Source of the DNA: Akanthomyces muscarius
Taxonomy: Eukaryota > Ascomycota > Sordariomycetes > Hypocreales > Cordycipitaceae
NCBI RefSeq assembly: GCF_028009165.1
Contig: NW_026611618.1
Coordinates: 1,364,001-1,428,000, forward strand
Length of the DNA: 64,000 nt
Direction of reading: 5' to 3'
The notes below the pieces were generated by a model. That model had not been told where the DNA came from. It did no database searches and was given only the letters and a program-made list of their open reading frames with translations. Position 1 is the stretch's first letter; every line of letters starts with the position of its first letter. Made by a program: the position numbers and the translations under genes. Positions 56,576 through 64,000 of this stretch are shown here, one piece after another.

Positions 56576-57859
56576 TGTGGGGAGAAGCCACGTTGATGCA
56601 GAAACTCAATGAGAAAGCACAAAAAGGAGCGTAATTAGCGAACGGCCAATGAGGAGTTTCACATCGGCGATGAGATGGAAATGCGATGGCGACGCCGAGA
56701 GATGTGGAAATGCAACTTGTCGGTACAGAAAGCGCCAAGGAGTAGGTACTGGTATGGGGAGACACGCATTAAGGTACCGCCGTAGTGGCTGGCAAGGCAG
56801 AGCCGAACTTCAGACGGGCAGTCACGCGACAGCGGCACTCCCGCGCCTTCCAGGGGATATTCTGGGGGTTCACAGTGTCTCTTTAGTGGGCTCCAGCGCG
56901 ATCTGGTGGGCTTCAGCGCAGCTGACTGGCTGCTGCGAGCCCTACAGAGCCCTGCGGGCAGCCACCAACCGCCGAAAAGCAGCCACGCGGAGTGGGCCGT
57001 TTCTAGCGTTTCATTGGCATATCTAAACTCCAAGTTTGGTGCCGCTTTAGCTTTCGGGTATCTTTTAGCGTTGCTTGCCCCTGGACCGCTCAGGGGCGGC
57101 GGCGAGCTACGAGCTATTGCGGTGCGGATGGATGCTAGCAAAATACGGTCATCAGTACAATAAGCAGACTAAACAGACAGACTGATAATCGGATCGTCAT
57201 TGTACCAGAACAAATCACTTTCCTTGCTTCTGTGTAGAAGTCGTGCTTTATGCCACCACTGCACTGAGCCAAGTCCCAAGTGGCTCACACTCACTCAACA
57301 CCGAGCTGTCAAACTGTAACGCATTGTGCTTTCGATCGGCTATGAAGCTGATGTCTAGCCAAATGATGGCATTGATGCTAACACGGTCAACCCACGTCAT
57401 GTTTCCCATACGCAAATGATGCCAACAAAGACTGGCCGGCAAAACACACGATTGAAGCTAGCCGACCAACACAAGGTCATTCAAGTCGCATTCAACTGCT
57501 TTATCTGCGATAGAGAAAAGAAAAGAACAGCTCATGGAGACAAAATGGAGCGCAACGCACTGCTGTTTTAGATTTGAGGTGGAAGACCTGAGCGCTTCCC
57601 GTGAGGGGAGCGCGCACCATCAAGGCAGTCTCCTTGGCTCGAATCTGTTTGAGCATCAGTCAAGAGCATGAAAAAAGACTGACAAGTGTAAACTCTTTCT
57701 AACGAAACAACTGGAAACATTCATTGAGCTGTCCGCTTTGTGCGGCAAACAATGTCCGTTTCACTCAAGTATCTCTTTGCCGCTGTCCATTGTTCCACGG
57801 ACCAGCCACAGCAACATCACGGCATCAAAGAGACCCCCAGGTAACAAACAGTACGACGC

Positions 57860-57866
57860 TATATAA
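57860..57866 (+). promoter_or_regulatory. TATA box of orphan gene at 58134
   Basis: TATATAA in a GCTATATAAGAG context. The start codon lies about 270 bp downstream, implying a leader of roughly 240 nt or an intron in the leader. Confidence 0.55.
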
Positions 57867-58066
57867 GAGTCGATGTAATCCCAGAAACGGGAGAGAAAAA
57901 ATAACATTATACTCACTCGCCTCACCCACCAATCTACCAAACAACCTCCACCGGCCCAAGTCACCCATTAACACTCATCTACCAAGAATTCACCTACTCA
58001 GAAACCTCAACACTCAGAAATTGGAGTTGGAAAGTTTACAGAAAAAGACATCGCAGATAAAAAGGT

Positions 58067-58090
58067 AGACTTACAGACTCACAGACTCAC
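58067..58090 (+). repeat. Three tandem copies of an 8-bp unit AGACTYAC in the leader of the orphan gene
   Basis: The unit AGACTYAC occurs three times head to tail 44-67 bp before the ATG at 58134, with related ACTCAG words before it. Confidence 0.7.
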
Positions 58091-58133
58091 AGGCATACGC
58101 ACTTATTCACAACCGCAATCAGACACGGCCAAC

Positions 58134-59573
58134 ATGTCATCAGACCCGTACTACATGTCTTCTTCCCCCCGAAACACGGGCAGCGTCCGCCCATATAACT
58201 TTGGAACCGCTGACGGGCATAACCCTGAGATCATCTACCATCTCTTGGACGGCCAGAGCCGATTGACTCATCAGGTACCCTACAATAGACTTGACGATAT
58301 TCTCCGCCTCGCGGGACCCTCACCCGAGCAGATGGAACTCGAGGAAATCGAGCGCCAAGAAGAAGAGCGAGCCATACTCAATGCATTCGGCGGGGAAAGA
58401 TCATCTACACCCGCTCCGCAAGCAGAACAGAGCCGGCTCGGAGCACCCAATTATTCACCACCATCGTCACCACCACTGAGCATAACCGCAGCTGGCCAAT
58501 CGATTGCCGGAGGAGAGGGGCACGGTCCAACCAGTGACGTTGATACGGAGAATACCGAATCAACTGACGCCGCAGATTGGGAGGATAGTTCAAGTGGTGA
58601 CGATGATGCCAACCGTCCCATAGAGAGGAACCTCTGGGAAGGACCGGACGCGGCGAACGAGCCCCAAATCTACAATGGCCTGATGAAACGCCTCCTTCAG
58701 CGAACAAGTACTGATCTCGAAAATGATACAGACGACCTCCTTGGCAGAGACTACATGCATGGAGTCCTTCCAGTGTACCAACCTGACCTTCTCGTCCGGC
58801 ACATGAAAACGAGGAGCGGCGAGAAACACACGTTCAGTCTGCAGTGGGATGGCCCCGACGATGCTCCTATGCCGGAAGGCCCCTTTGAAGTTCTCTGCCC
58901 GAACCCCATGAATGTCTTGCCCATTTTGTCAGAACCCATGGCTCTTCGCCACATCTACCTGCCAGGCTGGCGAGGGCGGCACCAGGAGGACAAGCTCAAG
59001 GCGAGCGAGTGGCAGCGCGGGATAGAATTGGCCGTGGGCCGCTGGAGAAAGTCATCCGTGTGGAATCCATTCCGCCCGGAAATACGTCTGGGGGACGCGG
59101 TAAGGATCCTCGGCTTCCCCGACCTACTGACATTTCAGGACTTCATCCACAGACCCAAGATCGCGGACGCCTTCCGCGAGCTGTGGGATGCTCACCTCCA
59201 ATACGTCGAGTCCCAGGCAGAGATTCCCTGCGACGAAGCTGGACGGCGGCCCATCGCCCTGCGCATCTTCTACTCGCGCACGTGCAAGGGGGAGAGCGAG
59301 TTCGACGACGAGCACCCAGACAAGACGGACTGGGAGACGAGCAGCCACCTGGCCCGATTCTGCCTGCAGGTGGAAAAAGTCTGCAACGCGGAGCACCTGC
59401 CGCCGATCCGAGGACAGCTTCCTATTCTGAGAATGAAGGCTGCGAGCTCGATTGTGGCGTGGGCTGGCATCGAGCTCGCGAGGATCTTGCGGACCCTGCC
59501 GAAGCAGCCCGGCAACAGAGTGTGCTATTTGGATGAAGGAAGGCGCCCTCTGGTCGCAACGGTAACTGTTTGA
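58134..59573 (+). CDS. Orphan acidic protein of unknown function
   Basis: One exon, 479 residues, ATG at 58134 in a CCAACATG context after a pyrimidine-poor leader with a TATA box. No signal peptide or membrane helix. Residues about 60-75 form a Glu-rich stretch (MELEEIERQEEER). Residues 85-170 are Ser/Pro/Asp-rich and disordered (SSSGDDDANRP). The C-terminal 270 residues look folded: WDGPDDAPMPEGPFEVLCPNP, LPGWRGRH, WNPFRPEIRLGDAVRILGFPDLL, IALRIFYSRT and SIVAWAGIELARIL. I do not recognise the family. A coding gene is supported by length, C/G-ending codons, promoter and low stop density. It may be lineage-restricted or a diverged regulator. Antisense frame 59124-59654 is less likely. Confidence 0.6.
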   Translation: MSSDPYYMSSSPRNTGSVRPYNFGTADGHNPEIIYHLLDGQSRLTHQVPYNRLDDILRLAGPSPEQMELEEIERQEEERAILNAFGGERSSTPAPQAEQSRLGAPNYSPPSSPPLSITAAGQSIAGGEGHGPTSDVDTENTESTDAADWEDSSSGDDDANRPIERNLWEGPDAANEPQIYNGLMKRLLQRTSTDLENDTDDLLGRDYMHGVLPVYQPDLLVRHMKTRSGEKHTFSLQWDGPDDAPMPEGPFEVLCPNPMNVLPILSEPMALRHIYLPGWRGRHQEDKLKASEWQRGIELAVGRWRKSSVWNPFRPEIRLGDAVRILGFPDLLTFQDFIHRPKIADAFRELWDAHLQYVESQAEIPCDEAGRRPIALRIFYSRTCKGESEFDDEHPDKTDWETSSHLARFCLQVEKVCNAEHLPPIRGQLPILRMKAASSIVAWAGIELARILRTLPKQPGNRVCYLDEGRRPLVATVTV

Positions 59574-60849
59574 TTCTGCTGACTTGGCTGACTGTTCTAC
59601 AGGAGTTTTACTTGGTTGGGCGTTTTGGTAGGTCTTTCTACATAGACAGTACATAATTGATACATTGGTTTCACTTATTTTACCCTAGTTTCAACATGGC
59701 CTTTTCGTTCGTGTTGAAATTCTAACTGCAGCTGTTTGCTTTTGGTTTGATGTTCTAATTAGAAGTCGTAGACGCGAGTCTTAATCGGTTGGCCTTTCAT
59801 CAACGTAATACCTTGATCGGAGCCAGCAAACTCTTCAAGAGCTCTGTGAGACCTGCGTTGATTTCGCCAAACCCCCCCTCCTTATCGACTGTTTAGCCTT
59901 GCCAAGTTGTATTTTTGCTCCAAGTGGAGTTGCTCAACCTTAGTTAGACCACATCTCGCTTTTCTCGCGTTCAGCCTCACGAGTCACCACTAGACAATGG
60001 CTTTCAGCCGCAGTCCACCCTAGTCATTCTAGCGCATTTCTGTCGACTAGACAGACCAGGGAAGTGCAAGGGTATCGGGATTCCTCTGGAACTGTTGAAC
60101 GGGAGAAGTCGCGGGGCTGTCATACACTCAGAGCTCAGACTCGGAGAATCATCTTTTTGAAAGTGCGAAACGGACGCTGTGTAACACCAACGAGTGACCA
60201 GAAGCTCCTGCTGCCAAGGCCAAACCACGTAACGGTTGGGAGTAAACGATCTGCACCTCTCTGCCTGCGCATGAGATTAAGTGTGCCCAATGCGCTGAAT
60301 CTGGGCCCAAATTGGATGCTGCCTGCCGCGGCATGCATCAGCCCTATTATTCCCAAGGTTACACAGCTGAGTCGGGCGAGACAGCTAGACAGCACCACAC
60401 ATGCGAGCCCCGGGACGGCTATTTTTAAGATGACTTGTGTCAGCCTAGGAGGCTTGAGTGCCGCCGCCACAAGTGTTTAGGGTGGATCGCCTCACTTGTC
60501 CCGCGAGAAGCTATTCTGCTTTCTTCTCTCGACACCGCGCTGCCCCAGCACAGGCAAGGCCGATCGTCATGGAAGGTGGAGCTACAGGGCTGCTGCAAGG
60601 GCGTTTAGTCTTGAATTTAGGCTTTTTTTTCCTTTCAGCTTCTGGATATACTGGTAGGTAGACATGAGGGCGAAGGGCTGAGAGGACGGCTGGAGCCGGC
60701 CTCGGGCGGTCGTGCGGTGTATAAGAAGAAGCCCCTATCCGTCGTTATGCAACCTTGTCCGATATTTCGATTCTCAAAAATTGTCATTGAAAATTGCAGA
60801 GCACAAACCTACTTCATACAAATCCGTCTTTGTAATACTCTCCTCCACG
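59574..60849. other. Intergenic: 3' flank of orphan gene, promoter of GPI-protein gene
   Basis: No supported gene. Open frame 60064-60480 has no motif and no plausible start or splice context. A TATA box lies at 60720. Confidence 0.45.
60720..60724 (+). promoter_or_regulatory. TATA box of Cys-rich GPI protein gene
   Basis: TATAA in GTGTATAAGAAG, 126 bp before the ATG at 60850, followed by a leader that is A/C-rich. Confidence 0.5.
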
Positions 60850-61593
60850 ATGCACGCTTTCGCTGTTCTGTCCCTCGTCGCCTCGACGGCCCTCGTCGCC
60901 GCCCAGCAGGAGACGTACGAGAAGTTCTCGCCTCTCACCACCTTCGGTACTCTGCAGGCGCGCCAGCAACAGAGTTGCTCGTCTCTCGGCGGCAAGGCCT
61001 GCGGTAACAAGTGCATCCAGCTCACCTACACCTGCTGCGGCAACGGCCAGGGTGCCTGCGAGCTTGGCTACACCTGCGGCATCGCCGCCAACGGCATCTA
61101 CGGCTGCTGCCCCATCGGCAAGCGCTGCCGTGGCGATGCTCCCGAGCCCAGCACCACCATTATTGGCGGTTCTCGCCCGACCTCGTCCGTCGACGCCGGC
61201 GATGATGACGAGCCCACGTCGGAGGCTCCCACGACGAGCGCTACCTCGACCACGACCCGACGCCTGACGCCCGCCTCTACCTCTAGCACGCCCGCCCGCA
61301 CCACCACTCCCGTCAGCGACGACGATGAGTCAAGCTCCAGCTCCAGCTCGAGCAGCACTGCTGTGGCCACGGGCGGCTCCGGTGGCAACACTGGTGGTGG
61401 CAGCTCTGGAAACGGTTCTGGCAGCAACGGCAACGGCTCTGGCAGCAACGGCAACGGCGGCAGCGGTAGCGGCAGCACCACCACTGCTGCTAGCGGCGGC
61501 GGCGGTGGCAGCGCGTCTGCCGCCGGTATGGTCACCGCCAGCTTTGCCAGCATTGCCGGTGGCTTCATTGCTGCCATTGCTGCTCTTCTCTAA
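60850..61593 (+). CDS. Secreted Cys-rich, Ser/Thr/Gly-rich GPI-anchored protein
   Basis: Intronless, 247 residues. The signal peptide (MHAFAVLSLVASTALVAAQQ) precedes a short domain with eight to nine Cys: SCSSLGGKACGNKC, YTCCGNGQGACELGYTCG and GCCPIGKRC. This spacing is seen in many fungal surface proteins but has no assigned function. A long acidic Ser/Thr-rich stretch follows, then Gly/Ser/Asn repeats (SGSNGNG copies, about residues 190-215). The end is a hydrophobic run (FASIAGGFIAAIAALL) with small residues before it, as needed for GPI attachment. It should be heavily O-mannosylated and sit in the plasma membrane or wall. Adhesin, wall-binding or hydrophobic surface roles are possible. 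Its repeats may vary in copy number between strains. Confidence 0.8.
   Translation: MHAFAVLSLVASTALVAAQQETYEKFSPLTTFGTLQARQQQSCSSLGGKACGNKCIQLTYTCCGNGQGACELGYTCGIAANGIYGCCPIGKRCRGDAPEPSTTIIGGSRPTSSVDAGDDDEPTSEAPTTSATSTTTRRLTPASTSSTPARTTTPVSDDDESSSSSSSSSTAVATGGSGGNTGGGSSGNGSGSNGNGSGSNGNGGSGSGSTTTAASGGGGGSASAAGMVTASFASIAGGFIAAIAALL
61396..61475. repeat. Intragenic Gly/Ser/Asn codon repeats
   Basis: The gene contains several near copies of GGCAGCAACGGCAACGG, encoding GSNGNG units, in the stalk of the GPI protein. Such repeats often change in number by slippage. Confidence 0.6.
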
Positions 61594-62107
61594 ACACAGC
61601 CGCCGTAGCGGCTGAGGGATAGCCAAAACTGAAAACGATAACACGACCACCGACGGGCAGCAACATACTATACTGGTGTAAGCCAGGCTCTTCTTCTTGC
61701 AGCCCAAGAAGATGTGGATGTTAAGAGGGAGGATGAAAGGTCCAAGTAGACTCCCAATTTGGAATGGAGGAATACCTTTTGAAAGCAGCGAGTTCTTTAC
61801 GAGTCTCTGGTACATGGAGGTGCCGATGCAAGCGTGTTTACATAGTAGTTAATACTTTTAATTCCGCAAGTGTACATAATTAGTCCCAAATCAAATCGAT
61901 GACCAAAAAGTCCATTACAATTGCTTTGGTGTGCTCTGTGAACATGGATGAAATTGCAGTGTCGCCTGTAAAGATGCCAATCGGTGAATATGCAAAGAAT
62001 ATCATCGCAGAGCTATCGTGTAGCCTTTATACAACCCTAAACATGTTTAGGATTCCGAGCATGTATTCGAATATGATTCTTGTTTGCATCTATGAATTCC
62101 ATCTATT
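61594..62107. other. Intergenic between convergent GPI-protein and alpha/beta-hydrolase genes
   Basis: 514 bp, AT-rich downstream of 61840, no gene seen. It contains both 3' untranslated regions. Confidence 0.5.
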
Positions 62108-63483
62108 TTAAATCTTGGCAGAGGTATTTGCAGCATCGTACGCTGCTGAGGACACGACCTCGTTCTGGGAACCTGACATATCACTCGCGAGACCGCCCAA
62201 AACATTCGTTTCGTTTCTAAATCTTGTCCAAGATTCCATGGCAATGTTGGCAATCTCTTTACCCCGCGAGATACCAATCTCGTGGCCTCCCTTGACGATG
62301 TGCGCATCCACACCATCTTCGCCGAGCACAGCGCGCGCGTCCTCGATGCATTCTGCCGCCACGACAATTGGATCTTTTTCCGCCACAATGAGGCAGATCC
62401 GGCCCGTCTCCATCCCGGCGGGAAGATCTGCCTCGGAGCTGCCCGTCCTCCGCGTAGCCAGTGCCTCCGCCAGAAGGGGCCAGAGTGCTTCGTGCTGCGC
62501 GTAAATGGGCGCGTTGCGAATGGTGCTCACGTACGCGGGCACGAAGCCGTCGTTGCCGTCAAACTGCCACTGCACGACCTCGCCGACCTTGGGGCCGGTG
62601 GGCGCATCCCTCGCGACGGGCACCGCGTCAAAGTCGACGTCGGCGTCCTCTGCGCCGTCGGGGATGTCGACGCTCGTGTGGTGGGTGGGAGACGGCCGCA
62701 GCCTCTTGCGCGCCAGGCGCTGGATCAGCCACTCGGGCAGGAGGCCGCCCTCCATGTAGGAAAGACGACTGCGCCAGGATATGTGCGCGGGACGCACGAG
62801 TCCACCAGGGCAGATGAGCGTGACGGAGCGCAGCATGTTGGCGTGGTACGCGGCAAAGGAGGCGGCGATGGCACCGCCGAGCGAGAACCCCAGGAGGTGG
62901 AATGCGGAAGAGCCGGTCCACGGGAGCGGTGATGAGGACAGCACCAGTAGTATCTGCGTGGTGTAGAGGCGATCATCATATGGCAGATCAGCCGGGGCAT
63001 CCGAGTATCCTCGTCCAAACAGATCTGTGATTGCTGTTAAAATGTTGATTTCATTGTCATATCTGTATATTGGTGAAACGTACCAAACAGCATGACTCTG
63101 CATCCTTTTGCTACAAACTCTTTTGCCATGTCGCCCATGGCAATGCACGGAGTGCCGATTCCATGCAGCAAAAGGACCTTGTCACCGTCTTCGGGCCCCC
63201 ATTCGAAAACCTGCAACGTGCCGTAGGAGGTCCGAATCTGCCGTCCACCCGGGAACTCATCCAACCGGTATGGAGGCGGCGGCACATTGGTCGTGTCCGG
63301 GGAAGAGGCGGCCTCCCGCGTCCGCGCGTGGATCACATGGCGATCAATGGGCAGTGGGCGCAATTCGACCAGCGCTGGTCGCACACGGAGATAGATGCCC
63401 AGGACTAGAGTCGCCGTTGCGATTCCGGCAATTGCGGCGCCGGTCCCGGTCGGCCTGGCGAAGAGACCGCCCAGTTGAATCAT
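62108..63483 (-). CDS. Alpha/beta hydrolase, membrane-anchored at N-terminus
   Basis: Exons 63483-63084 and 63024-62108, 438 residues. The start MIQLGGLFARPTG leads into a hydrophobic segment (AAIAGIATATLVLGIYLRV, about residues 17-35), then a Pro-rich spacer. The hydrolase fold has VLLLHGIGTPC (strand 3 and oxyanion), DLFGRGYSDAPAD, the nucleophile elbow HLLGFSLGGAIAASF, an Asp in VAEKDPIV and a His in GGHEIG. The triad is complete. An insertion of roughly 90 residues between strands 6 and 7 forms a cap. Relatives include serine hydrolases, lipases and epoxide-type enzymes. Substrate unknown. ER or mitochondrial-outer-membrane location is possible. The intron (63083-63025) is 59 bp. The gene converges on the GPI-protein gene. 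Confidence 0.88.
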
Positions 63484-63649
63484 GATTGTCGTTGAGGAGC
63501 CAGCTCCACGACCGAGTCAGATATGTGATATATACTCGGTTGCGCGTTGTCACAATTCTCCGGCGGCGTTCACTCTGAATGGCATTTCTGAGATGTCTTG
63601 TCGTGGTGCTGGAACCAAGGTGGTTCGCTCGGGGACTTCGGGCCAGCAT
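63484..63649. other. Promoter side of alpha/beta-hydrolase gene
   Basis: Between the hydrolase start and a small minus-strand open frame at 63650-63964. No clear element is visible. Confidence 0.35.
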
Positions 63650-63964
63650 TTAGTCGGTGGGCCAGGTCGCCAGGGCATGCATCCCAGCAGCTGTGTAGCA
63701 CTTTACAGACGCCGCAGGGAGAAGATGGGCACTTTGCAAAGATGGCATATTTGTCATTTCACCATCTTCATGTACGCTTTCTAGAATCTCTTCAAATTTG
63801 ATGACAGCATGCCTCATGATGCTGAATCTCAAAGTGTCTCCACAAATCCAGCCATCAAGTGGGAGATGCCCAAGTTGGCCACTCCGCACTGTAAACGTCA
63901 GTCTGTCACCAAACTCCAGAAACATCTGGATTGGTCTCATGTAGTCAACCTTGCAAGACACCAT
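63650..63964 (-). CDS. Possible small protein, 104 residues, unrecognised
   Basis: An open frame starting MVSCKVDYMRPIQMFLEFGDR. It has balanced composition and an A/T-rich TATA-like stretch (GATAAATATA on the minus strand, 63988-63997) about 25-35 bp before the ATG. No domain is recognised. The first half is more protein-like than the second. It may be an exon of a longer gene that continues by splicing, or chance. Confidence 0.2.
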   Translation of the reverse strand: MVSCKVDYMRPIQMFLEFGDRLTFTVRSGQLGHLPLDGWICGDTLRFSIMRHAVIKFEEILESVHEDGEMTNMPSLQSAHLLPAASVKCYTAAGMHALATWPTD

Positions 63965-64000
63965 AGCGCGTCGTGTTGCTTGCTTGGGTATATTTATCTC

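Larger units (their letters stand above)
56576..58133. other. Intergenic: divergent promoters of GH47 (-) and orphan gene (+)
   Basis: 1.56 kb. Frames inside (56659-57141 minus) have no motif. A clear TATA box at 57860 and an 8-bp repeat at 58067 relate to the plus-strand gene. Confidence 0.5.

Noticed and set aside
60064..60480. 138-residue frame between the orphan and GPI-protein genes
   Set aside because: No motif, no start context and overlapped by similar-length frames on the other strand.
53230..63483. Secondary-metabolite or catabolic gene cluster (hydrolases, GH47, transporters)
   Set aside because: No backbone enzyme or pathway pairing exists. The genes have separate promoters and unrelated housekeeping-type functions.
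1..64000. tRNA or rRNA genes
   Set aside because: I looked for GGTTCGANNC-type T-loops with fitting acceptor stems by eye and found none. A covariance-model scan would be decisive.
1..64000. CRISPR array, insertion sequence or intact transposon
   Set aside because: The DNA is eukaryotic. Repeats seen are microsatellites and short tandem units only, and no transposase or reverse transcriptase frame was seen.

Overview
The window is nuclear DNA of a filamentous ascomycete, most likely a Sordariomycete and plausibly Hypocreales. The genes are split by short introns (about 50-130 bp, with a few of 250-280 bp). These have GTRNGT-type donors and CTRAC branch points. Coding regions are G+C-rich at third positions. 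The products include fungus-specific ones: fungal-specific transcription factor, SconB/Met30, fungal MED22, GPI-anchored Ser/Thr-rich surface proteins and DUF8004-type. Species cannot be named from sequence alone. Exon coordinates were worked out by hand from splice signals and reading-frame continuity.

Layout. 1-2.1 kb: 3' part of a fungal transcription factor (+). 2.7-4.2 kb: MFS exporter (+). 4.3-5.8 kb: bestrophin-like anion channel (-). 5.8-8.15 kb: gene-poor, with a decayed chitin-binding (hevein-type) gene and an AT-rich block. 8.2-9.7 kb: monocarboxylate-type MFS permease (-). 11.6-12.8 kb: DUF3431-like type II membrane protein (+). 13.5-14.2 kb: Mediator subunit MED22 (+). 14.6-16.5 kb: tRNA pseudouridine synthase Pus1 (-). 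16.7-18.6 kb: APC amino acid/GABA permease (-). 19.4-20.8 kb: SAICAR synthetase of purine synthesis (-, 8 exons). 21.2-22.1 kb: single-pass membrane protein (-). 22.1-24.8 kb: apparently empty. 24.8-27.7 kb: large secreted protein (+). 29.0-31.1 kb: sulfur controller F-box/WD40 protein (+). 31.1-33.8 kb: empty except for low-complexity tracts. 33.8-35.1 kb: mitochondrial succinate/fumarate carrier (+). 35.7-36.8 kb: twinfilin (-). 37.3-38.2 kb: WSC-like GPI protein (-). 39.0-40.0 kb: ribosomal protein eS7 (+). 40.2-41.9 kb: dynactin p62 (-). 41.9-45.1 kb: empty. 45.1-47.8 kb: DUF8004-like protein (+). 48.7-49.6 kb: EBP/EXPERA-like membrane protein (-). 50.9-52.7 kb: TAP-like alpha/beta hydrolase (-). 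53.2-54.4 kb: DUF924 protein with a probable mitochondrial presequence (-). 54.7-56.6 kb: GH47 alpha-mannosidase (-). 58.1-59.6 kb: orphan acidic protein (+). 60.8-61.6 kb: Cys-rich GPI protein (+). 62.1-63.5 kb: alpha/beta hydrolase (-).

Most genes are independent housekeeping or transport functions, each with its own promoter. There is no biosynthetic cluster, intact transposon, CRISPR array or recognisable tRNA. A modest theme is cell surface and secretion: two GPI-type proteins, the large secreted protein, GH47 mannosidase and the chitin-binding relic. I saw no clear new multi-gene system. The best leads are the hidden mitochondrial presequence of the DUF924 gene, the EBP-like protein, the chitin-binding relic, the orphan at 58.1 kb, and two introns whose retention would keep the frame open.
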